64,000 nucleotides of DNA. It comes from JBJXGE01 sp046154185 (lineage in GTDB: Bacteria; Planctomycetota; UBA8108; UBA1146; JAJFFE01). The translations under genes were made by a program, and so were the position numbers. Position 1 is the stretch's first letter; each line of letters opens with the position of its first letter. The notes under the pieces were generated by a model, which saw nothing but the letters and a program-made list of their open reading frames with translations, made no database searches and was not told the DNA's origin. Where the stretch lies: NCBI GenBank assembly GCA_046154185.1, contig JBJXGE010000095.1, positions 1 to 64,000 on the forward strand, given 5' to 3'. Positions 35,443 to 45,332 of the stretch are shown here, in pieces.

Positions 35443-38400
35443 ATGTCAAAGTCGACCGCAAGGTTGCCGGCTTTCGCGCTTCTCGCCAACCTCACACTCG
35501 CAACACTCAGCTCTGCGCAAGTCGTAGAAATTCTCAGGTCCGGCCTGTCGGCGACCGCGGTTCAACTGACGTCTATCGGTCCCACGGCTGATTATGTGAT
35601 CTATGAAGGAATTGGCGGCGCGGGCCAGTGGTCGGTTGTTTGCGTGGGCACGTGCAGTCCGCCGGTCGACATTTGCGTCGGGGTCGATGCGGGAACTATG
35701 CCACCAGGAATGTTCCTTACGTCGGGAAATCCTGTGTGCGGGCCGAACGGAGCCGCGGTGACGTTCGCGTGGTTGCCAGGGTATTGCCAGGCTGGTTGGT
35801 ACGCAGTCACTTTCACGTACCAAGTGGCCGGCGGCACGCTCGTGGAGCAGGCGGTCTCGTTCGAGGTGATCAATGTCAACCGCTTCCCGACGCTGACTTC
35901 ATCGCCTATTGGCATTCCGAGTGCTTTTGTCGGCGATCTTGTAGAGGTGACCCTGATCGCCGCGGATGCCGATGAAACAGAGTGCGGCGATGACAGCGTC
36001 GCCGTGATGGTCAACCAGGTTCCCGGTGGTTCGCTGATGAACGAAGTCTGGAGCTGGGACACAACAGGCGTAGCTCCTGGATTCTACCTCGCCGAGTTCG
36101 TTGCCGCGGACACTGAGGGTGGAGTGTCCAACCATGCGGTATTCATTTTCCTCTTCGATCCCCCTTGCATTCCACCGACAGCGACTTTTGTAGCTTCTCC
36201 TGATAGTGGCGATGCTCCACTTCAAGTGGCGTTCACAAGTCAGTCGACTGGGACGCCGCCGCTTAGTTACAGTTGGGATCTGAACGGCGATTCGATTTCC
36301 GACTCAACAGCGGCATCACCGACTTACTCTTATTTGACTCCCGGGTCTTTCGCCGTCACGCTGACCGTGACCAACGCGTGCGGTTCCGCCGTGCTGCGCA
36401 GTCTAATCGAAGTTGCGAACTGCACTGGCCCCACTGAGTTGGTGTCCAAGCACACGCCGGCAGGGCGCGACCTAAGGTGGAACAACCGTTCCCATCCGGC
36501 CGCGGGCAGTCCTCCGTACGAGCGGATAGTGATCGCTCGCACGGGCGGCCCAAGTGAAATGAGCTGGGAGCTCGCGGGTCATGTCGAGCACTTCGTCGAT
36601 TCCACGGTCGTCGCAGGGGTAATGTATACCTATACAGTCACTGGGCATTGCTCCATGGATCGCACGGGGGCCACGGCAACAACAATAGTGTCGGATGGCG
36701 TGCGACCTCCGAGCCCCGATGGCAGTAGATCGAGACCCCAACACACAGTAACGTCGCCAAAGGGCGGCGATCCGGTCAACCTCGCCACGGGCGCCTTTGC
36801 ATTGCGCGTTGAAGACGTGCGAATTCCTGGTCGAGGTGGACTCGATTTCGTGTGGGATCGCACCTACGACAGCAACACTATCTACGAGGATATGGAGTTC
36901 GGCACCGCGTGGACCGCCGACTATCTGCAGCGGCTTGTTCGGATTGACATACCGGGCCAAGGATCGGAGTTTGTGCGCAGCGACTGCAATAATGACGCCG
37001 CGATAAACCTCGGCGATCCAATCACGATTCTGTCCTTTCTGTTTTCGAGCGGTGCGATCGGCGCTTGTGAGGATGCGTGCGACTCGAACGACGATGGCGG
37101 ATTGGATATCGCTGACGCGATCTTCGCACTCACTTACCTTTTCGCCGGAGGAAGTCAGCCGCCGTCCCCGTTCCCGAAGTGTGGACCGGATCCCGGAGGC
37201 GACGTTCTCGAATGCGCAGACTATTCGGGATGTCCGGCTGCGGCCTACGACCTGCGGTATTTCGGCGGCAATGGCAGGATTGACGACTTCGAGTACTTGG
37301 ACGGAGTGGAGTGGCGCGTCAACGCGCACTACTTCCGCGAATTGCTCCACGTCCCTACCACCGCGGAGTTTCACATGGTCCGTGCGGCAGCCTTGCGATA
37401 TGTGTTTCACGACTTCACGACCGGCGCCGCGTCGGGGGCGCTGAAGCGAATCGAGGACCGGCTCGGAAACCGAATCGAGTTCATGCACACGCATGGCTGG
37501 CTAACCAGCGCGACAGACACGTTTGGTCGAATCGTTCATTTTCTCCATGATGAGGTCGGACGAATCGACCGTGTGGTCGACTTTAGCGGCAGGACTTGGG
37601 ACTATCACTACGACGAAGGCCTGGGCGGAACCAGCGGCCGACTTGCGACTGTTCTCCTGCCGGAAGTGACGGACACGAGCACCGGAAACGATTTCGCTGG
37701 TGATGAGCGCAGATCCGAGTCCTACACGTACGATTCGTCCGAGTCGGATCCGTTCCGGGAAAACAGACTCTTGACTCTCGTCGCCCCCAACGGAAACGTA
37801 AGCCTCGAGAACCAATACAGCGATGAGCCAGGTTCACTGGGAAAAGTGATCGCCCAGCGATACGGATCCGGCTGGTTTCAACTGCACTATGAGACGATCT
37901 CCCAGCTGATCGGCGACGAGACAGCAACAATGTTGGCGATCATCAATGATCGTCGCGGAGCCGTCGTTGAGTATCGGATGAACGAGTTGGGCAATCTCGT
38001 GTCTTTTCGCGAATACACGGGCCTAGCCGATCCGATGACGCCAACCACGCTCACCGACAATCGTCCCGGCACTCCCTTGCGGCCGACCGACCCGCCCTAT
38101 TTTGAAAGCACAGCCGAGTACGACGACGACGGGCGACTTCTCCGCTACACGTTTCCGAGGGGGAACTCAGCGTCGCTTGTGTACAACGCCGCGGCCGCGC
38201 ATAGATACGGCCGATTGAATATCGTCGGCAAGTCTTTCGAGTCCGGCTCTCTCGGAGGGACCCCAACTGTTCTTTCGACAATGACCACTTACGAACCAAA
38301 CTTCGAACTCGTCAAGACCACGACGGATGCGCGAGGGCATACGACAACGTATTTCTACGACTACGAAGAGGCGTCATTGGGCGATCTCAACCAAGACGGA

Positions 38401-41400
38401 GAAACCGGCGATAATCGCGGCCTACTAGTTCGAGTCGATCGGGAGCCAGTGACGATCGGTCTCAGTGCCAACGCCGGCCCCGTCACCGTGTCGAGCCTGT
38501 ATCAGTACAACGGTTTCGGCGACTTAACGCGCGTGATCGATCCCGAAGGCCGGACAACCGACATTCGCTATCATCCAGAAACTGACCCCGACGGCGACGG
38601 CGCAGACTTGATCGCCGGCAAGGACCTTTTCACCGGCGGCTATCCCGAAGCAATCGTGCGCGATCCGGCGGGCAAGGCGCTGACTACGAGTTACAAGTTC
38701 GACCCGGCTGGAAACACGATTCAAGCGATCAATTCCCGCGGGCACGTCACAACTTTTGAATACAACGCCGCGAATCAGCTCGTGCGAATTGTCGGACCAG
38801 CGATGGCGATGTTCGATGACGGCGCTTCCTACGAGCAAGCTCGTATCTATGATCCAAACGGGCGAATTGTCGCGCTATGGCGTTCGCTCCACAACGGCGA
38901 CGACGATTCCATCGCCGACACACCTGGCTTCGAGCGGCCGGATCACCTTGAGCAGCTCTTCACGTACGACGAATTCAACAACTGTACGTCCGAGACGTAC
39001 GAGCTTGGTTTAGATCCCGAGTTCACCGACGAGTCGCTGACATACTCGTACGCATACGATGCCTCGCAGAATCTCGTGGCGGTCGTGCATCCGAATGGCG
39101 ATATGGACACTTGGGAGTACGATGAGCGCGACCTGCTGCTACGGGCGACCGTTGGAGCCAACGACGGCGCCACGATACCGAGCACAGTAGAGTACGACTA
39201 TGACGGCAATCTCAATGTGGTTGAAGTGCGGTATCCGAACCCGCTGCGACGCGAGATTCGTGCTTACGATCCCTTCGACCGTGTCGCGACGCTTCACGAG
39301 ACCGGCATCGATTCGACCACAGAGTTGACGTACGACGCAAACTCGAATCTCTTGGCAATGCAAATCTTCGGACCTTGGGATAGCGGCCAGCCGGTAGTGG
39401 AACTCGTCTCGACGGAATGGGATTTCGACGAGCTGGATCGACCGTATCGAACTCGAGAGCACCTGTTCCGACGATCCGATCACAGTGGCTTACAAGCCGG
39501 CGCACTGACTGAGTCCGTCGCTGAGACTGAGTTCGACCGCGCCGGCCTCCCAGTCCGCATCGTGAACGCGCATGGAAATGAGTTCCAAGCGACTTACGAT
39601 GCCGTCGGTCGTGTCAGTCAAGTCATCGATCCCGCGGGCAACATCCGGCAACTTGTCTACGGGGACGGCGAGAACGTGACCGCGGAAATCTCTTACGATT
39701 TCAACGCAGACGGCACGGCGGACATATTCACGCTTCAGTACGCGTTCGATGAGCTTGATCGAATAAGAACGCGAATCGACGACAACGGCGATCTCACGAC
39801 TTTTGTGCTCGATTCGCGAGGACTCGTCACAGCCGATATCGATCCCGAAGGACGCATCACTCGCCGCCGATTTGATGGGCGAAGCCGGCTCTACCGCGAG
39901 CGGCGCACGATCGGGCCCGGCGTCGAGGTTGACTTGCAGCTCGGCTGGACCGCGCGAGACCAACAAGAGTACTACCGCGATGGTCTCGGGCGAGTAACGA
40001 GCTATGTCTACGACAGCCATAATCGACTAGTGGCGCAAACCAACGCCGATGGGACGACTCAACTTCGGTCATGGGACGTCGAGAGCAACCTCACTCAACT
40101 TACTCGAGAGAATGGTGAGGTCGTGGAGTTCAGCTACGACGCAGGCAATCGTCCGATTGAGCGACGGTATCGCACTAGCAGCGGACAGCCACCCGCGCTC
40201 GTCGACCAGTTCGACTATGACGGAACCTCTCAACTCACGAAAGTCCGCCAGATCGGCGGCCCTTCAGAATCGTACATTCGCGATAGTCGCGGTTTAGTCC
40301 TTGAACAGGCCCAGAGCATTCCGGGGCAGCCGAATCGACGTTTCGTGGCCGATCGCGACGCACTCGGAAATCTGACCCAACTCGGGTACCCTGGGGGGCG
40401 GACACTGACCTTCGATAGCTACAATCCTCAGGAACTCGTCACGGCACTGACCACCGACGACGCGAGCTTCGATTTCACTTACGACGGTCTCGGCCGTCTC
40501 TCGGCCCAGTTGCCCAGCAACGGAGTCGACCTTCACTTGGATTATGACAATGTCAAACGAGTCATCGCACACCGCTTTGGCCCCGAAGCTGCACGTCGTT
40601 GGCAACTCGACGAAACATACGACGCCGCCGGCCATCGGCGCGCCGAGGAACTTCTAGACTACGAGTTCGGTGAAGCCGGTGCTCGAGTGTACGCACTCGA
40701 CAGTCATTACCGCGCCGTCGGCTTCATCCGGGCACTCGACAGCTCGCTACTTCCGGGGGCCCTCCTCGATTTCACGCAGGTCGAGGCTGGCGACGGTCAG
40801 GATTACGAGTCGGTCCAGTACGACTTCGCTTCCAACGCGGTATCCGTCTCGCTCGCGACTGGGACTCACTTCGCGATACCAAATAGCATGAATCAAATTG
40901 ACGGCATAGGTTCGCTCGTCTCGAATTGCACGTGGGATCAAAATGGCCGGCTACTCACGTTCGAGCGCGGTGGTGAGGGCTTCGCGTTGACTTGGAACCT
41001 TCGTGACGAGTTGATCGGCATAGAACGAACCAGCCCGAGTTCCGAAGTGATTGCAGAATACAGCTACTATCCGAGCGGTATGCGAGCATCCAAAGTCGCC
41101 GGCGGCGCGGAGCAGTTTTTTTATGGACCGAGCGCCACAGTCTGCGAAATATACGACTCGACGGGGGCCATCGAAGCCGAATTCGTGCACAAGTCGGACG
41201 AAGACCAGCCGTTGGTCATGTTCCAAGACGTCGACGGCTCGCCGTCCACCGGATCTCTGGGTGGTCGAGAACCGTACTACTACCACCAAAACCCGCGTGG
41301 CGATGTCATCGCGCTCACCGATGCACAAGGGGCAGTCGTCGAACGATTTGACTACGACCTGTTTGGATCACCTCGCCATCTTACTCCTGACTACTCTCCG

Positions 41401-42450
41401 CTAGTAACAGGTCTGACTCCCAATCCATTTCTCTTTGGCGGTGCCTTTTGGGACGCCGAGTCAGGACTCTACGCGATGCGGGCCCGATACTACGACCCAC
41501 AACTTCGCCGATTCCTGAGTCGGGATCCGGAAGCCGACGACAGCCTCGGCAATCTATATAGTCCGTTCGAAAACCACGCAGGACAGTTCCGGGATCCTTC
41601 CGGCCGCCGAAAGTCAAAGATAGAAAAGCCCGCCGGCGTTACCAACGAACAATTTAATCTGATGGTGACGACAATCGTCGAATATTTGAACGAGCTAGCG
41701 AAGGGAACGGGTTACTCGATAGCCCCGAAGGAGAACGGCGTCCTGATTATCACGCACAAACCGGAGAGTTCATTTTACGACAAGAACACAAGACTGCGGG
41801 CGGACTTCTTCAGCATACTTATGGACATGCAGACACATGCGACGTTTCAGTTAGTGATCCAACCCATGAATGATCATCCGTCGAAAGCCCGGGCAAGTTG
41901 GACACCACTTGAGCACCACGCCACGCTTCGATTTAATCCGTTCAAGGACTGCTACTTTGTTCGCCCAACCGATTTCGAAGGAGAACGGCGAGACGAGTAT
42001 TTCAGAGACCTCCCAAAAGTTCCTCGCAACTGGATCATCGCCAAGCCCATCATCGTTTTCGCACACGAGCTTGGCCACATTGTCTGGCGATTCCGGGCCT
42101 CAAAGGAAACAACGGGGGGATCCGGTAACGACGCGAGGTACCGGATTGGTCCAGGCAATGAGCCCTCATTCGGTTCAAACAAGGGGAAAGGTGATCTCAT
42201 GGAAGGATACGCCATGGGATGGGAAAACGTATTTCGATCATTTCTCGGATTTAAGCCTCGAGATTTCTACAGGGCCTTCATTACCGATCAACTCGGCGGG
42301 ACGTGCCTAGGAGAAAACGATTGTAGGTGCGGAAGCGATGACAAATTGGACTGTTCCGACAGAGGCGATGGCGACCCCTACAGAAAAGAAAACACTCTTC
42401 CTGAGGGGAGGCCCCGTTACCGGGTCTCCGACATGATTTGTCCAAAGTAG
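35443..42450 (+). CDS. giant RHS-repeat protein with nested dockerin-like module and HELGH C-terminal tip
   Basis: The 2335-residue secreted protein has a signal peptide (cut near SSAQ, residues 23-26), beta-sandwich domains, a PKD domain (about 243-325), the start of an RHS region (PVNLATGAFALRVEDV, about 445), a dockerin-like module (about 508-603) and RHS/YD repeats (about 604-2000). The RHS core ends with YAMRARYYDPQLRRFLSRDP (about 2009-2028). RHS repeats form a closed shell around a C-terminal effector. The effector-like tip (about 2060-2335) is lower in GC than the rest and carries a zinc-protease motif HELGH (2208-2212) and several cysteines near its end. The start has GGAAAG upstream. 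It could be a polymorphic toxin or a surface-processed protein; an immunity partner is not certain. Confidence 0.9.
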   Translation: MSKSTARLPAFALLANLTLATLSSAQVVEILRSGLSATAVQLTSIGPTADYVIYEGIGGAGQWSVVCVGTCSPPVDICVGVDAGTMPPGMFLTSGNPVCGPNGAAVTFAWLPGYCQAGWYAVTFTYQVAGGTLVEQAVSFEVINVNRFPTLTSSPIGIPSAFVGDLVEVTLIAADADETECGDDSVAVMVNQVPGGSLMNEVWSWDTTGVAPGFYLAEFVAADTEGGVSNHAVFIFLFDPPCIPPTATFVASPDSGDAPLQVAFTSQSTGTPPLSYSWDLNGDSISDSTAASPTYSYLTPGSFAVTLTVTNACGSAVLRSLIEVANCTGPTELVSKHTPAGRDLRWNNRSHPAAGSPPYERIVIARTGGPSEMSWELAGHVEHFVDSTVVAGVMYTYTVTGHCSMDRTGATATTIVSDGVRPPSPDGSRSRPQHTVTSPKGGDPVNLATGAFALRVEDVRIPGRGGLDFVWDRTYDSNTIYEDMEFGTAWTADYLQRLVRIDIPGQGSEFVRSDCNNDAAINLGDPITILSFLFSSGAIGACEDACDSNDDGGLDIADAIFALTYLFAGGSQPPSPFPKCGPDPGGDVLECADYSGCPAAAYDLRYFGGNGRIDDFEYLDGVEWRVNAHYFRELLHVPTTAEFHMVRAAALRYVFHDFTTGAASGALKRIEDRLGNRIEFMHTHGWLTSATDTFGRIVHFLHDEVGRIDRVVDFSGRTWDYHYDEGLGGTSGRLATVLLPEVTDTSTGNDFAGDERRSESYTYDSSESDPFRENRLLTLVAPNGNVSLENQYSDEPGSLGKVIAQRYGSGWFQLHYETISQLIGDETATMLAIINDRRGAVVEYRMNELGNLVSFREYTGLADPMTPTTLTDNRPGTPLRPTDPPYFESTAEYDDDGRLLRYTFPRGNSASLVYNAAAAHRYGRLNIVGKSFESGSLGGTPTVLSTMTTYEPNFELVKTTTDARGHTTTYFYDYEEASLGDLNQDGETGDNRGLLVRVDREPVTIGLSANAGPVTVSSLYQYNGFGDLTRVIDPEGRTTDIRYHPETDPDGDGADLIAGKDLFTGGYPEAIVRDPAGKALTTSYKFDPAGNTIQAINSRGHVTTFEYNAANQLVRIVGPAMAMFDDGASYEQARIYDPNGRIVALWRSLHNGDDDSIADTPGFERPDHLEQLFTYDEFNNCTSETYELGLDPEFTDESLTYSYAYDASQNLVAVVHPNGDMDTWEYDERDLLLRATVGANDGATIPSTVEYDYDGNLNVVEVRYPNPLRREIRAYDPFDRVATLHETGIDSTTELTYDANSNLLAMQIFGPWDSGQPVVELVSTEWDFDELDRPYRTREHLFRRSDHSGLQAGALTESVAETEFDRAGLPVRIVNAHGNEFQATYDAVGRVSQVIDPAGNIRQLVYGDGENVTAEISYDFNADGTADIFTLQYAFDELDRIRTRIDDNGDLTTFVLDSRGLVTADIDPEGRITRRRFDGRSRLYRERRTIGPGVEVDLQLGWTARDQQEYYRDGLGRVTSYVYDSHNRLVAQTNADGTTQLRSWDVESNLTQLTRENGEVVEFSYDAGNRPIERRYRTSSGQPPALVDQFDYDGTSQLTKVRQIGGPSESYIRDSRGLVLEQAQSIPGQPNRRFVADRDALGNLTQLGYPGGRTLTFDSYNPQELVTALTTDDASFDFTYDGLGRLSAQLPSNGVDLHLDYDNVKRVIAHRFGPEAARRWQLDETYDAAGHRRAEELLDYEFGEAGARVYALDSHYRAVGFIRALDSSLLPGALLDFTQVEAGDGQDYESVQYDFASNAVSVSLATGTHFAIPNSMNQIDGIGSLVSNCTWDQNGRLLTFERGGEGFALTWNLRDELIGIERTSPSSEVIAEYSYYPSGMRASKVAGGAEQFFYGPSATVCEIYDSTGAIEAEFVHKSDEDQPLVMFQDVDGSPSTGSLGGREPYYYHQNPRGDVIALTDAQGAVVERFDYDLFGSPRHLTPDYSPLVTGLTPNPFLFGGAFWDAESGLYAMRARYYDPQLRRFLSRDPEADDSLGNLYSPFENHAGQFRDPSGRRKSKIEKPAGVTNEQFNLMVTTIVEYLNELAKGTGYSIAPKENGVLIITHKPESSFYDKNTRLRADFFSILMDMQTHATFQLVIQPMNDHPSKARASWTPLEHHATLRFNPFKDCYFVRPTDFEGERRDEYFRDLPKVPRNWIIAKPIIVFAHELGHIVWRFRASKETTGGSGNDARYRIGPGNEPSFGSNKGKGDLMEGYAMGWENVFRSFLGFKPRDFYRAFITDQLGGTCLGENDCRCGSDDKLDCSDRGDGDPYRKENTLPEGRPRYRVSDMICPK

Positions 42451-42543
42451 CTCCTGACGCTACCAGTCAGTGACGCGAACCAGAGTTCGTGCCCCGCGTA
42501 TCGCCGCTTTCGTTAATCGCGTTCGAGGAAGGGTCACTCGAAC

Positions 42544-43647
42544 ATGAAAATCTCTATCGTGGTTTTCTCAAGTATCGAGTGCGCGTTCATCCTGCTGGCC
42601 GCGCTCGTCGGTTGCGGTTCCACTCCGCCGCGTGCCGTCCGCGTCCCTGACCCGGCCGAACAGCCACAACCGGTTTTCGTGGGGGCGCCGTCCCTATTTG
42701 AGACTCAGATCCCTCATGTCTCGAAGCTCGCCTTGTGCGGTGAGTATCTGTTAACGCGGCACGACTCGAAGTTCGACGGCTGCGTCCTGGTCACTCGTGC
42801 TCGCACCGGGGACGTCGCCTACGAATTCCGCGCCCTCGATTTTCAGCAGTTAGGATCACGAGCGCTGATCTTCACTGAGCGCATCTCGGAGTTCGATGGG
42901 CGCACGGGCGAGATTCGTGATCTCGGTTCGTGTCCGTTAACGAGCGAATGGGGGACTATCGTCGTTAGTCCAGACCGAAAGATCGCCGCATACTCAGCAC
43001 GAAAGCTAGGCTCCCTGCGGTCCACCCACACGGCGCAACCGACTTCGGTCGTCACAATTCCTGGCGGCGCATCGATCGCCGAAGTGCAGCCGTTTAAGTA
43101 TCGGAACTATCCGCTTGCGTTTACGCCGGACGGAAAGTTCCTCCTACTGGGAGGGACAAATGCGAGGGGCAACCGAAAGTATCGGCTAGGCAGCGAAGTG
43201 TTGCTTTGGAGTGTCGATCACCACCAAATCCTAGAGCGCAGACTGCCGTCGTGTCTTTCTGTCGTGGGCCAACTCGTCGTCGGCGACGACGAGTCCGGCT
43301 CGCTCATCGTCCTGGACAACAAGACAAGTATCACACTGATCGAATTTGCGACCGGGAAACGAATCCTCACTCGTGAGCATGGACTCTGGTACTCGCGCGT
43401 CGCAACCGATGAGCAGAATGGCGTGCTCGCGTACGCAGCGAAAGACGCTATTGTCCTCCTCGACTTGAAGCGAGGAAATGAGTACGGGATCGCGCTCGAG
43501 TTTGATTACGTATATTCGCTCGCCTTGGACGTCGAGGTCGGGCTCCTCGCGGTCGCCATTGGAGTCCCCCGTTCGGGCCGGCCGGTTGTCTTCGACCGGC
43601 GGCAGGTTGTCTTCGACATCTCGGGGCTTGGACTGTCGCCCGACTGA
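42544..43647 (+). CDS. lipoprotein with beta-propeller-like repeats
   Basis: The 367-residue protein has a signal peptide with lipobox LVGC (Cys24), so it is probably lipid-anchored. The rest resembles WD40- or quinoprotein-type propellers (LICSEYLLTRHDSKF-like blades, SPDRKIAAYSARK at about 140, FTPDGKFLLLGG at about 197, then DEQNGVLAYAAKDAIVLLDL at about 295). It follows the RHS gene after 93 bp on the same strand. That position is where an immunity protein would lie in a toxin locus, but the fold is not that of a known M91-type immunity protein, so an independent surface role is equally possible. Confidence 0.75.
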   Translation: MKISIVVFSSIECAFILLAALVGCGSTPPRAVRVPDPAEQPQPVFVGAPSLFETQIPHVSKLALCGEYLLTRHDSKFDGCVLVTRARTGDVAYEFRALDFQQLGSRALIFTERISEFDGRTGEIRDLGSCPLTSEWGTIVVSPDRKIAAYSARKLGSLRSTHTAQPTSVVTIPGGASIAEVQPFKYRNYPLAFTPDGKFLLLGGTNARGNRKYRLGSEVLLWSVDHHQILERRLPSCLSVVGQLVVGDDESGSLIVLDNKTSITLIEFATGKRILTREHGLWYSRVATDEQNGVLAYAAKDAIVLLDLKRGNEYGIALEFDYVYSLALDVEVGLLAVAIGVPRSGRPVVFDRRQVVFDISGLGLSPD

Positions 43648-43660
43648 CCGACGATTCGCA

Positions 43661-43695
43661 AGTCACGAGGCCTAACACCCCTCGCGGTCGTGACT
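43661..43695. terminator. inverted repeat between convergent genes
   Basis: AGTCACGA (43661-43668) pairs perfectly with TCGTGACT (43688-43695), with further pairing CGAGG/CCTCG possible inside. It lies between the lipoprotein gene and the convergent DinB gene. No T-run follows, so a terminator role is tentative. Confidence 0.35.
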
Positions 43696-43776
43696 CGGCC
43701 ACGAAGGCTTCACCCGACGAGCTGCGCAGTTCTCACGTTCGCTCCTATGACCCGGAAGGTTGATCCACCTTGCCGC

Positions 43777-44301
43777 TCACCGATTCAAAATCCGCATATA
43801 GGCGCGCCAGACTCCGACCTCCTGCGTGTAGCGCTTCGCCATGACGCGGGAGATTTGCGCGAGATGGCTGAGGTCGTGAACTGCCCAGGTGGCGAGGAGC
43901 TGGCGCAGATCGACGCGGCCTAGCTCGGGATGCCGGCCGGGAAGCGATAGTTGCGCTTCGGTGAGACGCCAGCCGCGCAGAGTTTCGAGATTCGCGCGTC
44001 GCAGATCGGCGAAGCGTGCGAGAAGACGATCAAGAGACTGGCCGGCGAATCGCGTGAACTGCGCGAAGCGGTCAAAGGGTTCGAATGCCCGGTTCTCACC
44101 ATGCTCGAGGATGATGCGCGCGCGCGGAATCCAGTCCGTCTCCTCGCCGTGAATCAGATGTCCGACAACGTCGAAGGCGCTCCACGTGTCGCCGCCTTCG
44201 TTGATCGCGTGCCAGGCGGGACTCGTCCCGCGCAAGAGGGCAGTGACGACGGCCGGCGTCCGCTCCAAGACGTCGATGGTTTCAGAAAGGGTGAAGCTCA
44301 C
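43777..44301 (-). CDS. DinB-family protein
   Basis: The 174-residue protein is a four-helix-bundle protein of the DinB/YfiT superfamily with the three-histidine metal pattern His48 (VVGHLIHGEE), His142 and His146 (AVHDLSHLAQI). Members include thiol-dependent S-transferases and many proteins of unknown function induced by stress. I chose the GTG at 44301, which has GAGGAG 8 bp upstream and gives the usual length; the longer frame from 44406 adds 35 residues without family similarity. It is divergent from the dockerin gene at 44462. Its substrate is unknown. Confidence 0.85.
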   Translation of the reverse strand: MSFTLSETIDVLERTPAVVTALLRGTSPAWHAINEGGDTWSAFDVVGHLIHGEETDWIPRARIILEHGENRAFEPFDRFAQFTRFAGQSLDRLLARFADLRRANLETLRGWRLTEAQLSLPGRHPELGRVDLRQLLATWAVHDLSHLAQISRVMAKRYTQEVGVWRAYMRILNR

Positions 44302-44461
44302 AGCGGTACTCCTCTCGCGTCGGCCAAGACTCTCATTCAATTGAGCGAGATGGCTGGCGGGCCGCGCCCACGCCATTGACTCGTCGATTGCGACCGGTAG
44401 CTTCATGCAAAGTGGAATCAGCGCGCAAGACGTTCAATTTGCGGCGCAATGGAGACGAAAC

Positions 44462-45277
44462 ATGAAGTCGATCACGCCCGGCGCGTTAGCAGTCTTCTTT
44501 TCACTCGTCGGTTCGGTTGCGACCTGCCGTGGCCAGACGAGCGAGCACGTCGTCGAAATCGTTGGCGCCGCCGCGCAGACGGGACAGCTTGTCGAAGTCA
44601 GTGTGCTCCACAGTAACTTCTCGACGGAAGACACGACCGGCTGGTCGTTGTCGGTGACGCACGATCCGAGCCAGATGACACTTGTCGTCGTCGAGCCCGG
44701 CCCGGACACGTTCGCCATCTGGGCAGGGTCGCCGCCTTACTTTTCGAGTTTCCAACTGACGGCGGCGGGATGGTCGCATGGCGTCGTGCTCAGCAGTTTC
44801 TTGCCCGACTTGCCGCCCGGCGCGGACTACCAATTAGAAATCGCCGAGTATGAGGTACTGATGGCGCCGGGCGAATCCGCCGCGATTTGTTTTTGCGATT
44901 GCATCGGCGCGATTCCGGTGGCGACCGTCTTTGTGACGGGCTGCGGGACGGTGCACGTGCCGGAACAATTCTGCGGCTCCGTGTCCGTGCCGCTCGGCGA
45001 GTTTCGTCGTGCCGACTGCAACATCGATGGCGGCGTGGACATCACCGACCCGATCCGCATTCTCGACTATTTGTTCACTGCCGGATTGCCGCCGCCGTGT
45101 CGCGACGCGTGCGACGTCAATGACGATGGCGAGCTCAATATTGCCGATGCGATCTACGCGCTGGCCGCTTTGATCCTGCCCGGCTCACCGCCAGTGCCGG
45201 CGCCCGGCGCCTTCTCCTGCGGCGTCGACCCGACGAGCGACGGACTCGACTGCGCAACCTACATGACCTGCCCGTAG
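44462..45277 (+). CDS. secreted cohesin-like domain protein with dockerin-like tail
   Basis: The 271-residue protein has a signal peptide (cut near CRGQ, residues 22-25). A beta-sandwich domain (about 30-180), with TGQLVEVSVLHSN, GWSLSVTHDPSQM and GESAAICFCDCIGAIP, resembles cohesin-type carriers in planctomycete proteins. A dockerin-like module (about 185-271: DCNIDGGVDITDP and CDVNDDGELNIADA) ends in Cys-Pro. If the first domain is a true cohesin, it could be a partner for the other dockerin-bearing proteins of the region; that is inference. The ATG at 44462 has GGAG 7-8 bp upstream. Confidence 0.8.
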   Translation: MKSITPGALAVFFSLVGSVATCRGQTSEHVVEIVGAAAQTGQLVEVSVLHSNFSTEDTTGWSLSVTHDPSQMTLVVVEPGPDTFAIWAGSPPYFSSFQLTAAGWSHGVVLSSFLPDLPPGADYQLEIAEYEVLMAPGESAAICFCDCIGAIPVATVFVTGCGTVHVPEQFCGSVSVPLGEFRRADCNIDGGVDITDPIRILDYLFTAGLPPPCRDACDVNDDGELNIADAIYALAALILPGSPPVPAPGAFSCGVDPTSDGLDCATYMTCP

Positions 45278-45332
45278 GAATCGAAAACGTCGATGCCTCG
45301 CCCTGAAGCGACGAAGCTTCGACAATCGACGC

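Noticed and set aside
42544..43647. Clear immunity gene for the RHS tip
   Set aside because: Position fits, but the sequence is a propeller-like lipoprotein with no recognisable immunity family, so the link stays a hypothesis.
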